A stretch of DNA of 64,000 bases from Neovahlkampfia damariscottae (Eukaryota > Heterolobosea > Selenaionea > Neovahlkampfiida > Neovahlkampfiidae): the NCBI GenBank assembly GCA_016618085.1, contig JABLTG010000031.1, positions 62,001 to 126,000 of the forward strand, given 5' to 3'. The translations under genes were made by a program, and so were the position numbers. Below the pieces are notes generated by a model. It saw only the letters and a program-made list of their open reading frames with translations. It had not been told where the DNA came from and did no database searches. Shown piece by piece: positions 34,734 through 44,200 of this stretch; position 1 is the stretch's first letter; each line of letters starts with the position of its first letter.

Positions 34734-35210
34734 CTCCGAGTTTTTAATTGGGAACTTAAATTTAAAAATAACTACCAATCATTTTATAGCAAAAGAAAAA
34801 ACAAGAATAGATAAAGTTCATGTTGAAGTTCTTTAACCAACAAAAATCAACCTGGAAATGAACAAAAGATACAAACCAGTGAGAAATCAGTTCATTTCTT
34901 GAGGAAGAATATATCCAATTTGATCACCAACTTTTAATTACATGTTCTCCATGTATTCAAGAGTGTACTCAGGTGTATATTCTTCTAAGATCACGCCATT
35001 CAATATTTACTTTTCTAAGACTTCAAAACTTTTTATTTTGATAAGGTTTCTTTCTTTATTCACTTTTTATTTGGTTAATTTCGTTTTGATTGGAGAAATT
35101 ATCCGAACTTAAATAAACTACAATTGTTTTCAACTATTTCTGAAAGGAAAATTGAATTGTCTTTATCTTTATTGATCAAATAATTCTAAACCAATCACAT
35201 CGATTCTAAC
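34734..35210. other. 477-bp divergent spacer, no firm gene
   Basis: One of the two longest spacers here, between divergent starts. CCAAT elements at 34775-34779 and 35191-35195 serve the two flanking genes. The middle (about 34895-35015) is less AT-rich than usual. On the minus strand it has one frame reading GVILEEYTPEYTLEYMENM, a TAA, then VGDQIGYILPQEMN in the same frame and TGA. No start codon or intron structure joins it into a gene. It may be a short unannotated gene, a decayed one or an RNA. Confidence 0.35.
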
Positions 35211-37031
35211 ATGAACAACAGTTTGAATGAACAAAATCAAAATTTTATTTTGTTTGGTTTAAATGAACTCACCATCAACTTTATTAAACTATTGTCAAAA
35301 AAAGAAGAAAAAGAAATTTTATCAAAAATATTTATAGTTGACAATGAAGATGTGTTGTATGAAAAATATAAAAAAGATTTAAATTCAACAAACTCAACCA
35401 TTTTTATCAAAGATTTTAAAGAAATGTTTGAAAAAATTAAAAACTTAAAAACTATTTTAAATTTTAAATATTTGAAAAAAGAAGAAAAAGTAAAATTAAT
35501 GCAGCATTGTTTAAATTTTGAAATTAATTTTATTGATACAAATAATGAAGAAAATTTAGATTTTATTTTACAAGATGAGTCATTGAATGTAAAATTAAAA
35601 GCGAAAAATATTTTTTTCATTTTTGGAGTTGATTCGAATTTAATTTTATTTAATTTAGTTTCTCGATTTTTAAATGAAAAATTCAATGGAAATTTAAAAG
35701 ATATCGAATTTTATCATAACTCAAATGATGGTTTTTTTAAAATTTTAAATTCTATTCAAAATAGTGAGGGTGAATTAATGAAAATTACAAATGAAAAACA
35801 AACAAAGATATCTTGTTTAAATAATATCAAAAAATTAAATTTAAATTTAAAAGATTTTAAAAATAATTTTGTTGAAGAAGAATTTGAAGAAATTTCATTT
35901 GACGAAAATTCTCAATTTTTTAGAGGAAATTTAATTCCAATATTATCCAATGAAATATCAACTTGTTACAATGAAACAAAAATTAAAAATATATCAAGTT
36001 ATGTTTTGAGAGAAGAATACGTAACACAATGGTTTTCTTTTATCAATTCAATTTTGTTTTTCTATTTAAAGTTTTTGGTTTATTTCATTTTTAAAATACC
36101 ATTTTTCAATTACTTTTTCAATAAGATGAAATATTATGTATTCAAATTTAATAACAGAAGAACTTTAATTTCTTTTTTTGTCAGGTTCAAAACGAAAAAG
36201 AATTTTGAAGGAATTCTAAAAGTGGAATCAAAAGAAAATGAGATTGATCAAACATGTTCATTTTTATTGGATTTATTAAAAAATAAGAGATTAAATTTGA
36301 TCAATGGCATTGAATCATATTCAAATTTAACAAAAAATGAAAATTCTGAAATCTTGAAAAGTTGTGCTAAATTATCATTTGCTTTTGATCAAGATTTGAA
36401 ATTTGATTTTTTGAATGAAAAATTCAATCTTTTAAAAAATGAAAATGAAAATTTGAAGGAAGATGTAAAGAATTTGAAAAATGAAATGAACAATTCAATG
36501 AAGAATCAAACAGAAATGAAAAATGAAATTGATAGATTGATCATTCAATTGAAGAATCAAAAAGAATCAATAATAGAAAAGGAAGAAACAAATGCTGAAA
36601 AGGATGTTCCAGATATCAAAAATGTAGAACCGATCTCTAATGAAAATAAAATCAAAGAAGAGGACTCAAATGATGATGAAGAGGAAGAAGATATCAAAGA
36701 GGAAGAGGAAGATGATGAAAGTGAAGTTGATGATGATGAAGAAGAAGAAGAAGATACTATCAATGAAAAAGATGAAAAAGATTCAAAAAATGAGAAAATT
36801 ATAAATAGATCTACAACTATTCAAGAGGAAGAAAATAAAGGAGAAAAATTAGAAAATTTTCAAAATTTAATTGTGGCAACAGCAAAAGAACATTTAGAAA
36901 TGGAAAAAGAACAAGAAAATATTGCAAGAAAAGTGTCTCCATTTTTTGCAATATCTATTTTAGTTGTAGTTTTATCATTTGGTGTCTTTTACTCTTTAAA
37001 ATTTTATAACTCATTCAAGAATAAACAATGA
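35211..37031 (+). CDS. Saccharopine-dehydrogenase-like membrane protein
   Basis: Single-exon gene, 606 residues. The N-terminal half has the outline of the SCCPDH/enoyl-reductase-like Rossmann family: a beta strand and loop ILFGLNELTINFIKLL, FIVDNEDVLYEKYKKD, FEINFIDTNNEENLDF, then NIFFIFGVDSNLILFNLVSR. A hydrophobic block near residues 270-310 resembles the mid-protein membrane segment of SCCPDH. No good GxGxxG dinucleotide motif is visible, so catalytic activity is doubtful. The C-terminal third is a coiled coil plus a strongly acidic run, ending in one membrane helix (FFAISILVVVLSFGVFYSLK), which the known family lacks. The family call is tentative. The stop lies 5 bp from the convergent kinase gene's stop. 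Confidence 0.4.
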   Translation: MNNSLNEQNQNFILFGLNELTINFIKLLSKKEEKEILSKIFIVDNEDVLYEKYKKDLNSTNSTIFIKDFKEMFEKIKNLKTILNFKYLKKEEKVKLMQHCLNFEINFIDTNNEENLDFILQDESLNVKLKAKNIFFIFGVDSNLILFNLVSRFLNEKFNGNLKDIEFYHNSNDGFFKILNSIQNSEGELMKITNEKQTKISCLNNIKKLNLNLKDFKNNFVEEEFEEISFDENSQFFRGNLIPILSNEISTCYNETKIKNISSYVLREEYVTQWFSFINSILFFYLKFLVYFIFKIPFFNYFFNKMKYYVFKFNNRRTLISFFVRFKTKKNFEGILKVESKENEIDQTCSFLLDLLKNKRLNLINGIESYSNLTKNENSEILKSCAKLSFAFDQDLKFDFLNEKFNLLKNENENLKEDVKNLKNEMNNSMKNQTEMKNEIDRLIIQLKNQKESIIEKEETNAEKDVPDIKNVEPISNENKIKEEDSNDDEEEEDIKEEEEDDESEVDDDEEEEEDTINEKDEKDSKNEKIINRSTTIQEEENKGEKLENFQNLIVATAKEHLEMEKEQENIARKVSPFFAISILVVVLSFGVFYSLKFYNSFKNKQ

Positions 37032-37036
37032 TCATT

Positions 37037-38308
37037 TTATTTAAAATAATGTCTATGAGCAACAGTGCAGGCTCTTTCAATGATTCCCATTGACATACTG
37101 AACATTTCACCAGTTTTATCAAATTCATTTGTTTCTAAGTATCCCTTCCAAAAGCAAGCAAGAAAAATGGAACAATGTAATTCATATAAAATACATGTCT
37201 TGTAGTACTCTTTGATGGTTTTAAATTCTATTTTGTTTTCCAATGAATCATTCAATTGTTTGAGGTAATGTTCTAATATTATATTTTCATTTGATCTTAA
37301 ATCATCAATTGACATTGAATGTATGGTTATACGAGCAATATCCATCAAACCACATCCAAATGTAACACATTGCCAATCAACTATTGATACATTATCTTCT
37401 TTATCAAAAATCAAATTGTCAGATCTCAAATCACCATGAAGAATGGTTTTCGGGAATTTCTCTGATATTAAAGTAAAGAAGTTTGAAATCATTCCTTTGA
37501 TATCTAACGTGTTTAAATCTTCAATAATTTCTTTAATGTTCGAATTTTCATATTCTGTATTTTTGAAATCAATGTTCAATATCCAATCATAAAGTACTTT
37601 CCAATTCAATTCTTCAAAATCGGTCAATTTCTTTAAATTTTGTTCACTATATTGACTCCATGTTTCAATTTTATTCTTTTTAGAATATGATTCAAACTCT
37701 TGTAGTCCAAAACAACAATGAAAACAAAATGAGAAAACGGATGGTATCCAATTCAATTTCAATTCACTCATAAAAGAGTCTTGATTTCCTACAGTAATCC
37801 CAATACTAGTTTTTTCATTCTCTTCAAATTCATGCCAATACTTTGAATGTAATTCACCAATCTTTTCAATTGTTTTGAACATTTGTTGCAAATTCATTGA
37901 TTCTTTGACTTGATTTAAAACTCTTCCATCATTTTTCAAAAATCCATTTTCCATGATAATGATAAAAGTATCATTTTCTAGTTTTGAATAAAAAACTTTT
38001 AACAAGTTTTTATTGTAATATTTATACCATAATAACTCCCTTTCATAATGTCCACCCAATGACATATCAAACCAAGATAATTTTGGAGAACTGAGATACT
38101 TAACAACAACTGACTTTGGTGATAATTTTTTTGGATCTAAAGGTTCTTTGTAGTTTAATCCCACAATCCTCACAAAACTCATTCCTCCTTCGGTGCTTGG
38201 TGGCTTTATTTTCACATCAGTGATTGTGTTGAATCCTTCAAGCGTTTCATTGAGATAATCAACAGATATTTCTTCGTCTATTTTTGGTATTGTTTGTTTT
38301 TTTCTCAT
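37037..38308 (-). CDS. EcKL/aminoglycoside-phosphotransferase-like kinase
   Basis: Small-molecule kinase-like protein of the APH/choline-kinase clan, most like the EcKinase-like (DUF1679/CHK) group. Catalytic motif HGDLRSDNLIFD (Brenner-type loop with catalytic Asp) is followed by VSIVDWQCVTFGCGLMDIAR, where the Asp is the metal ligand. The N-terminal lobe has ITDVKIKPPSTEGGMSFVRI and a Lys in KSVVVKYLSS as the expected ATP-binding lysine. ATG 38308 is used; 423 residues with no introns. The substrate is unknown. In animals such proteins phosphorylate steroids or detoxify compounds, which should not be transferred here without evidence. Confidence 0.8.
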   Translation of the reverse strand: MRKKQTIPKIDEEISVDYLNETLEGFNTITDVKIKPPSTEGGMSFVRIVGLNYKEPLDPKKLSPKSVVVKYLSSPKLSWFDMSLGGHYERELLWYKYYNKNLLKVFYSKLENDTFIIIMENGFLKNDGRVLNQVKESMNLQQMFKTIEKIGELHSKYWHEFEENEKTSIGITVGNQDSFMSELKLNWIPSVFSFCFHCCFGLQEFESYSKKNKIETWSQYSEQNLKKLTDFEELNWKVLYDWILNIDFKNTEYENSNIKEIIEDLNTLDIKGMISNFFTLISEKFPKTILHGDLRSDNLIFDKEDNVSIVDWQCVTFGCGLMDIARITIHSMSIDDLRSNENIILEHYLKQLNDSLENKIEFKTIKEYYKTCILYELHCSIFLACFWKGYLETNEFDKTGEMFSMSMGIIERACTVAHRHYFK

Positions 38309-38355
38309 TTTCCAAATTGACAAATTGGACCAATAAAACAACAATGTTTATTTTC

Positions 38356-38413
38356 TTTTTGAAACGAAAAAAATTTAGTTTTATGAAAAAGAAAGTTTTT
38401 TTCGTTTCAAAAA
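38356..38413. repeat. Inverted repeat, 18-bp arms with 22-nt loop
   Basis: The left arm TTTTTGAAACGAAAAAAA (38356-38373) is exactly complementary to the right arm TTTTTTTCGTTTCAAAAA (38396-38413). The core GAAACG/CGTTTC is not just homopolymer. It could fold as a cruciform or RNA hairpin. It could be a remnant of a small palindromic element; no target-site duplication was recognised. Confidence 0.6.
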
Positions 38414-38461
38414 AATTAATCAAAACCAAACCCAACAGATATTGAGACAACCTTCCGAACT

Positions 38462-38509
38462 GAACAAAAAACAACCCAACCAAACTCCAAGAACAAAAAA
38501 CAACCCAAC
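38462..38509. repeat. Two direct copies of a 19-bp sequence
   Basis: GAACAAAAAACAACCCAAC occurs at 38462-38480 and again at 38491-38509, 29 bp apart start to start. The two copies are identical. Possible binding-site pair or simple tandem duplication. Confidence 0.6.
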
Positions 38510-38618
38510 AACATCAAAATTTTCACCAGCAAAAAAATAGGCAAAACCAAATCAAGATGCGCTTTTTAACAACTCGTCATATTCAAAAGAAACTTCGTAT
38601 TTATTACTGATCTCCTGC

Positions 38619-39482
38619 TTAGTATCTATCTCTTCTATAATCATCACGATCACGTGATCTATAATCATCACGATAATCACGAGATGATCTATAATCATCA
38701 CGTCTATCTCTATCATAACCTCCTCTTCTATCTCTGTCATAACCTCCTCTTCTATCTCTATCATAACCTCCACGTCTATCTCTGTCATATCCACCACGTC
38801 TATCTTGTTTCTTTCTTGAACCAATTTCAACTCTGATTTCTCTTTTATCTAATTCTGTTCTGTTTAATTTAGTTGCTAAAAAGTTTAGTTTTAATATGTA
38901 TTGCTTACCAGCTTCTTGAGATTCTTTATTTTCATATGTAACGAAAGCAAATCCTTTTGATCTTCCACTTTCATTTAAAGGCATGTATACTTTAGTAACT
39001 TTTCCAAATTTTTCAAATGTTGATTGTAAAGTATCTTCAGTAGTATCAAAGCTAAGGTTACCAACAAAAATTGATAAATTGTCACCTTTATCTGAAGCCA
39101 TATTGACTCTTAAAGCTTGATCCATGTGTACAACTTCATTTTCTTTTAAAGCATCTTGAGCTTCAGTTGGTTTTTCAAATTGAATAAAAGCACATCCTTT
39201 GTGATAACGTCTTTCACGATCTCTATATAAGAATCTAATATCTTCTACGTTTCCGTATTGTTTGAAGATTTTTCTGAGTTTATCTTCATCACATTCATCT
39301 GATAATTTTCCAACAAAAATTGTTCTTTTATCTTTTTCTTCTTTACTTTCGTCATTTTCATCATAACCTCTTCTTTTTCCTGAATAACTATCGCTGTCAT
39401 CCTTTTCATATTTTCTATCTCTTTCTTCTGATCTTCTTTCTTCATCAGAGTAATCATCATCTCTTCTTTGTCTTTTGCTCAT
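38619..39482 (-). CDS. RNA-binding protein with two RRMs and RGG-like tail
   Basis: The start is ATG 39482. The N-terminal quarter is charged, Arg/Asp/Glu/Ser-rich. RRM1: RTIFVGKLSDECDEDKLRKI with RNP1-like KGCAFIQFEK. RRM2: LSIFVGNLSFDTTEDTLQST with RNP1 SKGFAFVTYE. One intron (38877-38909) joins QEA to ATKLNRTELDKREIRV. The C terminus is a repeat of RRGGYDRD (about four units) followed by Arg/Asp/Tyr-rich sequence ending RRDRY, a disordered RGG-like tail. The layout (acidic start, two RRMs, RGG) resembles nucleolin/GAR2-like factors or the yeast Nop12 group; the exact orthologue is unclear. About 277 residues. Confidence 0.8.
   Translation of the reverse strand: MSKRQRRDDDYSDEERRSEERDRKYEKDDSDSYSGKRRGYDENDESKEEKDKRTIFVGKLSDECDEDKLRKIFKQYGNVEDIRFLYRDRERRYHKGCAFIQFEKPTEAQDALKENEVVHMDQALRVNMASDKGDNLSIFVGNLSFDTTEDTLQSTFEKFGKVTKVYMPLNESGRSKGFAFVTYENKESQEAGKQYILKLNFLATKLNRTELDKREIRVEIGSRKKQDRRGGYDRDRRGGYDRDRRGGYDRDRRGGYDRDRRDDYRSSRDYRDDYRSRDRDDYRRDRY
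38640..38810 (-). repeat. In-gene tandem repeat coding RRGGYDRD units
   Basis: About four 24-bp units inside the 3' part of the RRM gene encode RRGGYDRD, followed by degenerate RDDYRSRDY-like units. Third positions vary between units, so it is maintained at the protein level. Repeat number may vary between strains. Confidence 0.65.
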
Positions 39483-39691
39483 TTTTGTTTGTTGCGATTT
39501 GTTTGAAAGCACAAAGAAATTGATTGGTTAAATAAATCTTCTAGTTAGTTGACCAATGGAATGATTGACAAATTCACACAACGGAAAAAAATAAAATTGT
39601 TTCTCAATCGAATAAATTTGAATTTTTAAACTGATTTTTATTTTATTTTTTTTTTGCAGTCTTTGATTGGAGGCCATCCTTTTTAAGAAAC

Positions 39692-41236
39692 ATGAAGCTA
39701 CAAATAAGTGGTGCAGATCCAGTAACACAAAGTGTTGCCTATATGATGCTAACACCACTGGCGATTGGATTAGAGGCAAAGGAGTTGTATATAAAATACA
39801 CTCTTGCTGGATATTTCTCAAAAAGAAAAAGAAAAAAATTACATAATCAAAAAGAAGAAGAGTTTTTGAGTAAAAAACAAAATCTTTTAGATTTTTTAAA
39901 TGAAAATCAGAAAGAAGAAACCATTGAAAAGGAATACTTTGAAAAATTGAAAGATCTTTCTTTTGATTCTCAAATCTCAAACGAAAAAAAAGAAATCCTC
40001 CATTTAAATTATGCAACAGAGAATATTGAACTTGAAAATTTTCAAAAAGCTCTTTTACACTGCGAAGAAATTTTAAAAATTTCACCGAAAAACTATTTTT
40101 CACATTTTTTACTTTCAAATATTTACAACAAATTAGGACTTGCTCAAGAATCAATTAATCATTCTAAAAAGTCAATATTTTATTATAATGAAGTAATTTC
40201 TTCAGAAGTTAGTTCTGCAATCAACGAAAAAATGGAAAAAGATGCTAATTCACCTCCAAAGAAACCAGGATTCATTAAAAGACGACTAAAAAGATATAAA
40301 AGAGAAGAAGATGATGAAACCATAAAAGAAGAGAAAAAATTAGGTTTTTTTAAAAAGAGATTAAAAAAGTACCGACAACAAGACGAAGAAGGATCAAATT
40401 CTCCAATCAAAGAAGATATTTGTGAACCAATAAGATTTCTACTAGAAGAAGATTTAATTTTGTATCATATTTCAAATTTATTGACATTTGAGTATTATGT
40501 TGATCTTTTAGATTTCATGGATGAAATGTCAGATCATTTTGAAAAAGGATTTAAATCATTCACATGTGGAACATGTTACTATAATTTATCTGAGATAACA
40601 AATGCTATTTTTTGTTATAAATCATCATTTGAAGAACATTATCAACAAGAAAAATCAATTGAAATGATAATTATGTGCTATAGGAGATTAGGAAATTTTG
40701 AGAAAGCAAAATTTTTTCAAGATAAATATCCAAACTTAAAAGTACCTGAATGTCACATTTCATTATTACCAACAGATGAATTTAATCATATATTTCAATT
40801 TATGGATGTTTCTTCTTTGATAAATTTATCATCGACATCAAAAAATTATCGAAAGGCAATTTGTGAATCTAAACAAGTAAAAGGAGAAATAACAATCAGT
40901 TCAGCAAATTTAGAGAAATTACATCATTATTATCTAGAATTCATTTATACTGGAATTAATGGAAACAAAAATTTAAATTATATTCTTTTCATTGAATTTC
41001 TGACAGAATTGATCTTTCAATGTCCACTTAAATATATGCCAATTTCATTACCAAAATTTCCATCAACATTACACATGATATTATCAGAAGGATATGAATG
41101 GTTATATCTGATTCATGATTCTTTCAATAACAAAGATTTTATCGTTGATTATCGATTTCAAGTGATAAAAAAGAAAGATTTGATTTTATTTTTTTTAGAT
41201 AACAACACAATTAAATCAGAAGTTGAAAATAAATAA
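39692..41236 (+). CDS. TPR and F-box protein
   Basis: Single-exon gene of 514 residues, probably a substrate receptor of an SCF-type ubiquitin ligase. An N-terminal basic region is followed by TPR-like helices (EIEL...NFQKALLHCEEILKISPKNY and SNIYNKLGLAQESINHSKKS). A charged stretch contains an imperfect internal duplication (GFIKRRLKRYKREEDDE and GFFKKRLKKYRQQDEE). More TPR-like helices lead to an F-box: LLPTDEFNHIFQFMDVSSLI then NLSSTSKNYRKAICES. The C-terminal part has no recognised domain. SKP1 binding is known for F-boxes; the target is unknown. The stop is 9 bp from the convergent repeat-protein gene. Confidence 0.7.
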   Translation: MKLQISGADPVTQSVAYMMLTPLAIGLEAKELYIKYTLAGYFSKRKRKKLHNQKEEEFLSKKQNLLDFLNENQKEETIEKEYFEKLKDLSFDSQISNEKKEILHLNYATENIELENFQKALLHCEEILKISPKNYFSHFLLSNIYNKLGLAQESINHSKKSIFYYNEVISSEVSSAINEKMEKDANSPPKKPGFIKRRLKRYKREEDDETIKEEKKLGFFKKRLKKYRQQDEEGSNSPIKEDICEPIRFLLEEDLILYHISNLLTFEYYVDLLDFMDEMSDHFEKGFKSFTCGTCYYNLSEITNAIFCYKSSFEEHYQQEKSIEMIIMCYRRLGNFEKAKFFQDKYPNLKVPECHISLLPTDEFNHIFQFMDVSSLINLSSTSKNYRKAICESKQVKGEITISSANLEKLHHYYLEFIYTGINGNKNLNYILFIEFLTELIFQCPLKYMPISLPKFPSTLHMILSEGYEWLYLIHDSFNNKDFIVDYRFQVIKKKDLILFFLDNNTIKSEVENK

Positions 41237-41245
41237 TATATATTT

Positions 41246-44200
41246 TTAAATATTCATTATGAATGGACTTCCAGTAATATGTTGACCAAAATTCATAATT
41301 GAAATTATATGTTCTCCTTCTTCCATTGGATCAAAATATACTCTATGAATATTATTATCTAAAATCAATTTAGAAAAACACATTTTTCTTGATGATATCA
41401 TTGTAATATTATCATTTGTTAATTTAATATCAACATATCTTGAAACCAAATAAGGTGAAATATCTTTTGTAATTATAACATTCAATGGTGAATTTGAAAT
41501 TGGTGTTCCCATTAATTTTACTTCAATTGAATGTGGACCAACATTTGAAAATGAATGTTCAATTAAATATTTTCCATTGTTTAAATCTTTAACTTTTACA
41601 AGTTTTTTTTCATTTTCAAATGTTATGATAGCAGTTACATCATCATTTCCAGATGTAATAGCTTCACCATTTTTATTGTATAAAGAAACTTCAAAAATAG
41701 ATTTTTCAAATAAGTTACATTTTGATGGACCTTCAATCTTTGATTTTGAAGCATCAGGTGGATTATCATGAACATGAAAATATTCTGGTTTTTCACCTCT
41801 TTTTAATTGATGTAAACCAATTGAATCAGGGGTATACAAATTATATGGTTTTTCATCTTTCTTTATATCTAAATGAATCATTTCACCTTGTACATCAATA
41901 ATTTTAAGATCATCTTCACCACTTTTATAAATTTTACCTGGAATTCCTTTATAAAATTTCATAAGAGGTGGTACAGTTGGTTTAAGTAAAACCTTTAAAT
42001 TCTTTACCCAATCTAAATCTCTAAAACCTTCCATAATATTACCATCTGAATCTTTAATTGCAAATAATAAATCTTCAAGTTTTAAATCTTGTAAACCAAC
42101 ACCTGATACTTCAAGAAATATTTGTTGTTTATCAGAATCCATTAATGAATCTAAATCAAATGGATTTTCATCACTTTGAAATGCACCTCTTCTTTTTCTT
42201 TTTGGTTTCTTTTTTTCTTCTTCTTTTGATTCTTCAACAGATTTTACAATAATTTTCTTTTTTAATAATTCAACCATTGTATGTCTTCTCTTTTTATTTT
42301 CTGGTGATAAATCTTGTTCTTCTGAATCCATTAACCATAATAATTCTTCTTCTTCAATTTTTGATAATAAAGATGATTTTGCACCTAACATTTTTAATTC
42401 ATCATCATCAAAATCTCTTTTTTTTAATTTTGTTGTCATTATATCATGTAATTTCTTTTTTTTTTTCTTTTGATCATCTGTTAATTTATCATAATCTTCT
42501 TGCATTATCATTATTAATTCATCTGCATCTAATCCAATATCAGGTTTAACACCCCTTAATAATTTTAAGTCTTCTAAAGATAAATCTCTTGTTTTAATTT
42601 TTCTTTTCATCATATCAATTAATTTCTTTTTTTGATTTTTTTGTTCTTGTGAAAAATCACTTCCATCTGAATTTAATAACCAATCAAATTCAGAATCATT
42701 TAAACCTTCATTATCATTTGAAATACCAAGAAATATTAATTCATCTTTATCAAAATCTCTTTTTTTTAATTTATTTTTCATCATTTCATTTAATCTTTTT
42801 TTTTTAATTTTATCTTCTTCTGATAATTCAATTTCATCTGAATCAAGTATCCAATCCAATTCATCTGAATCTAATCTAAATGATCCTCTCTTTTTAATTC
42901 CCAATAATTTCAATTCATCATCATCTAAATCTCTTTTTTTTAATTTATTTTTCATTATATCAACTAATTTCTTCTTTTTTGATCTTTCTGTATCATTTAA
43001 TAAATCATCATCACTTTCTAATAACCAATCTAATTCAATAGATTCTAATTTAAGTGCATTTCTATCTTTAATTCCTAATAATTGTAAATCTTCATCATCA
43101 AATTCTCTTTTTTTTATTTTATTTTTCATAATATCTGTTAATCTTTTCTTCTTTAATTTTTCAGTTTCAACTAAATTTTCTTCTGAACTATCCATTAACC
43201 AATCTAATTCATCAGAATCTAATCTAAATGTTGTTTTCTTTTTAACACCAAGTAAATTTAAATCATCATCATCATCTGTTGATCTATTTTTAATCTTCTT
43301 TTTCATAACATCAACTAATTTCTTTTTTTGTTTTTTTTGAATATTATCCATTTCATCTTCATTTGTTTCAATTAACCAATCTAATTCTTCATGTGTTAAA
43401 TTGGATTTTCTTGATCCTTCAACTTTTAATTCTTCCAAATCATCATCATTTAATCCTCTTTTTTTAAGTTTTCTTTTAATAGTATCATTTAATTTCTTTT
43501 TAGTTTTCTTTTCATCTTCTGTTAATTTATCTTCTGGTGCTTCTAATATCCAATCAATTTCATCTGAATCTAATTGAAATGTTGATTTTTTATTCACTCC
43601 CAAGAATTCTAATTCATCTTCTTGTAAATCTTTTGTTTTCATTTTTCTTTTTCCTAAATCAATTAATTTCTTTTTTTTCATTTTTTGATCATCATTTAAT
43701 GTATTTTCATCTGATGTAACTAAAAATTCTAATTCATCATCATCCATATCACCTCCAAGTAATTCTAAATCTTCTTCATTTAATTCATTTGGTTTTAATT
43801 TCTTTGTCATTAATTCAGTTAATTTTCTCTTTTTTGAAATATCTTTTTCTGTTAAATTATCATCTTCTGAATCAATTAACCAATCTAATTCAGATGAATC
43901 CATTAAAAATGTTGTTCTTCTTTTAATTCCCATCATTGTTAATTCATCATCTTGATCTAAATTTCTACCTTTCATTTTATTTTTAAGAACATCAACTAAT
44001 ATTTTCTTTTTCTTTTTTTCTTCATCTGATAATGTATTATCTTCAGAATCAAGTAACCAATCAAGTTGATCTTGTTCAACAATGAATCCTGATTTCTTTG
44101 TTACTCCTAATAATTCTAATTCATCATCATTAAATTCTCTTGTTTTAATCTTTCTTTTCATGATATCTGTTAATTTCTTTTTTTTGATTTTATCATTTTG

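Larger units (their letters stand above)
38309..38618. other. 310-bp spacer with hairpin and direct repeat
   Basis: This lies between two minus-strand genes. It contains an ATTGGACCAAT element (38324-38334) for the kinase gene, an 18-bp perfect inverted repeat (38356-38373 and 38396-38413) and two copies of a 19-bp sequence (38462-38480 and 38491-38509). The second half is unusually C-rich (CAACCCAAC). No convincing reading frame or RNA gene is seen. Confidence 0.5.

Noticed and set aside
36557-36763. Ser-rich minus-strand frame
   Set aside because: It is the antisense of the Glu/Asp-coding run (GAA/GAT repeats) in the saccharopine-dehydrogenase-like gene.
42058-43719. Several plus-strand Leu/Phe-rich frames
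   Set aside because: They are antisense to the Lys/Asp-rich repeat array; no CCAAT element or introns support them.
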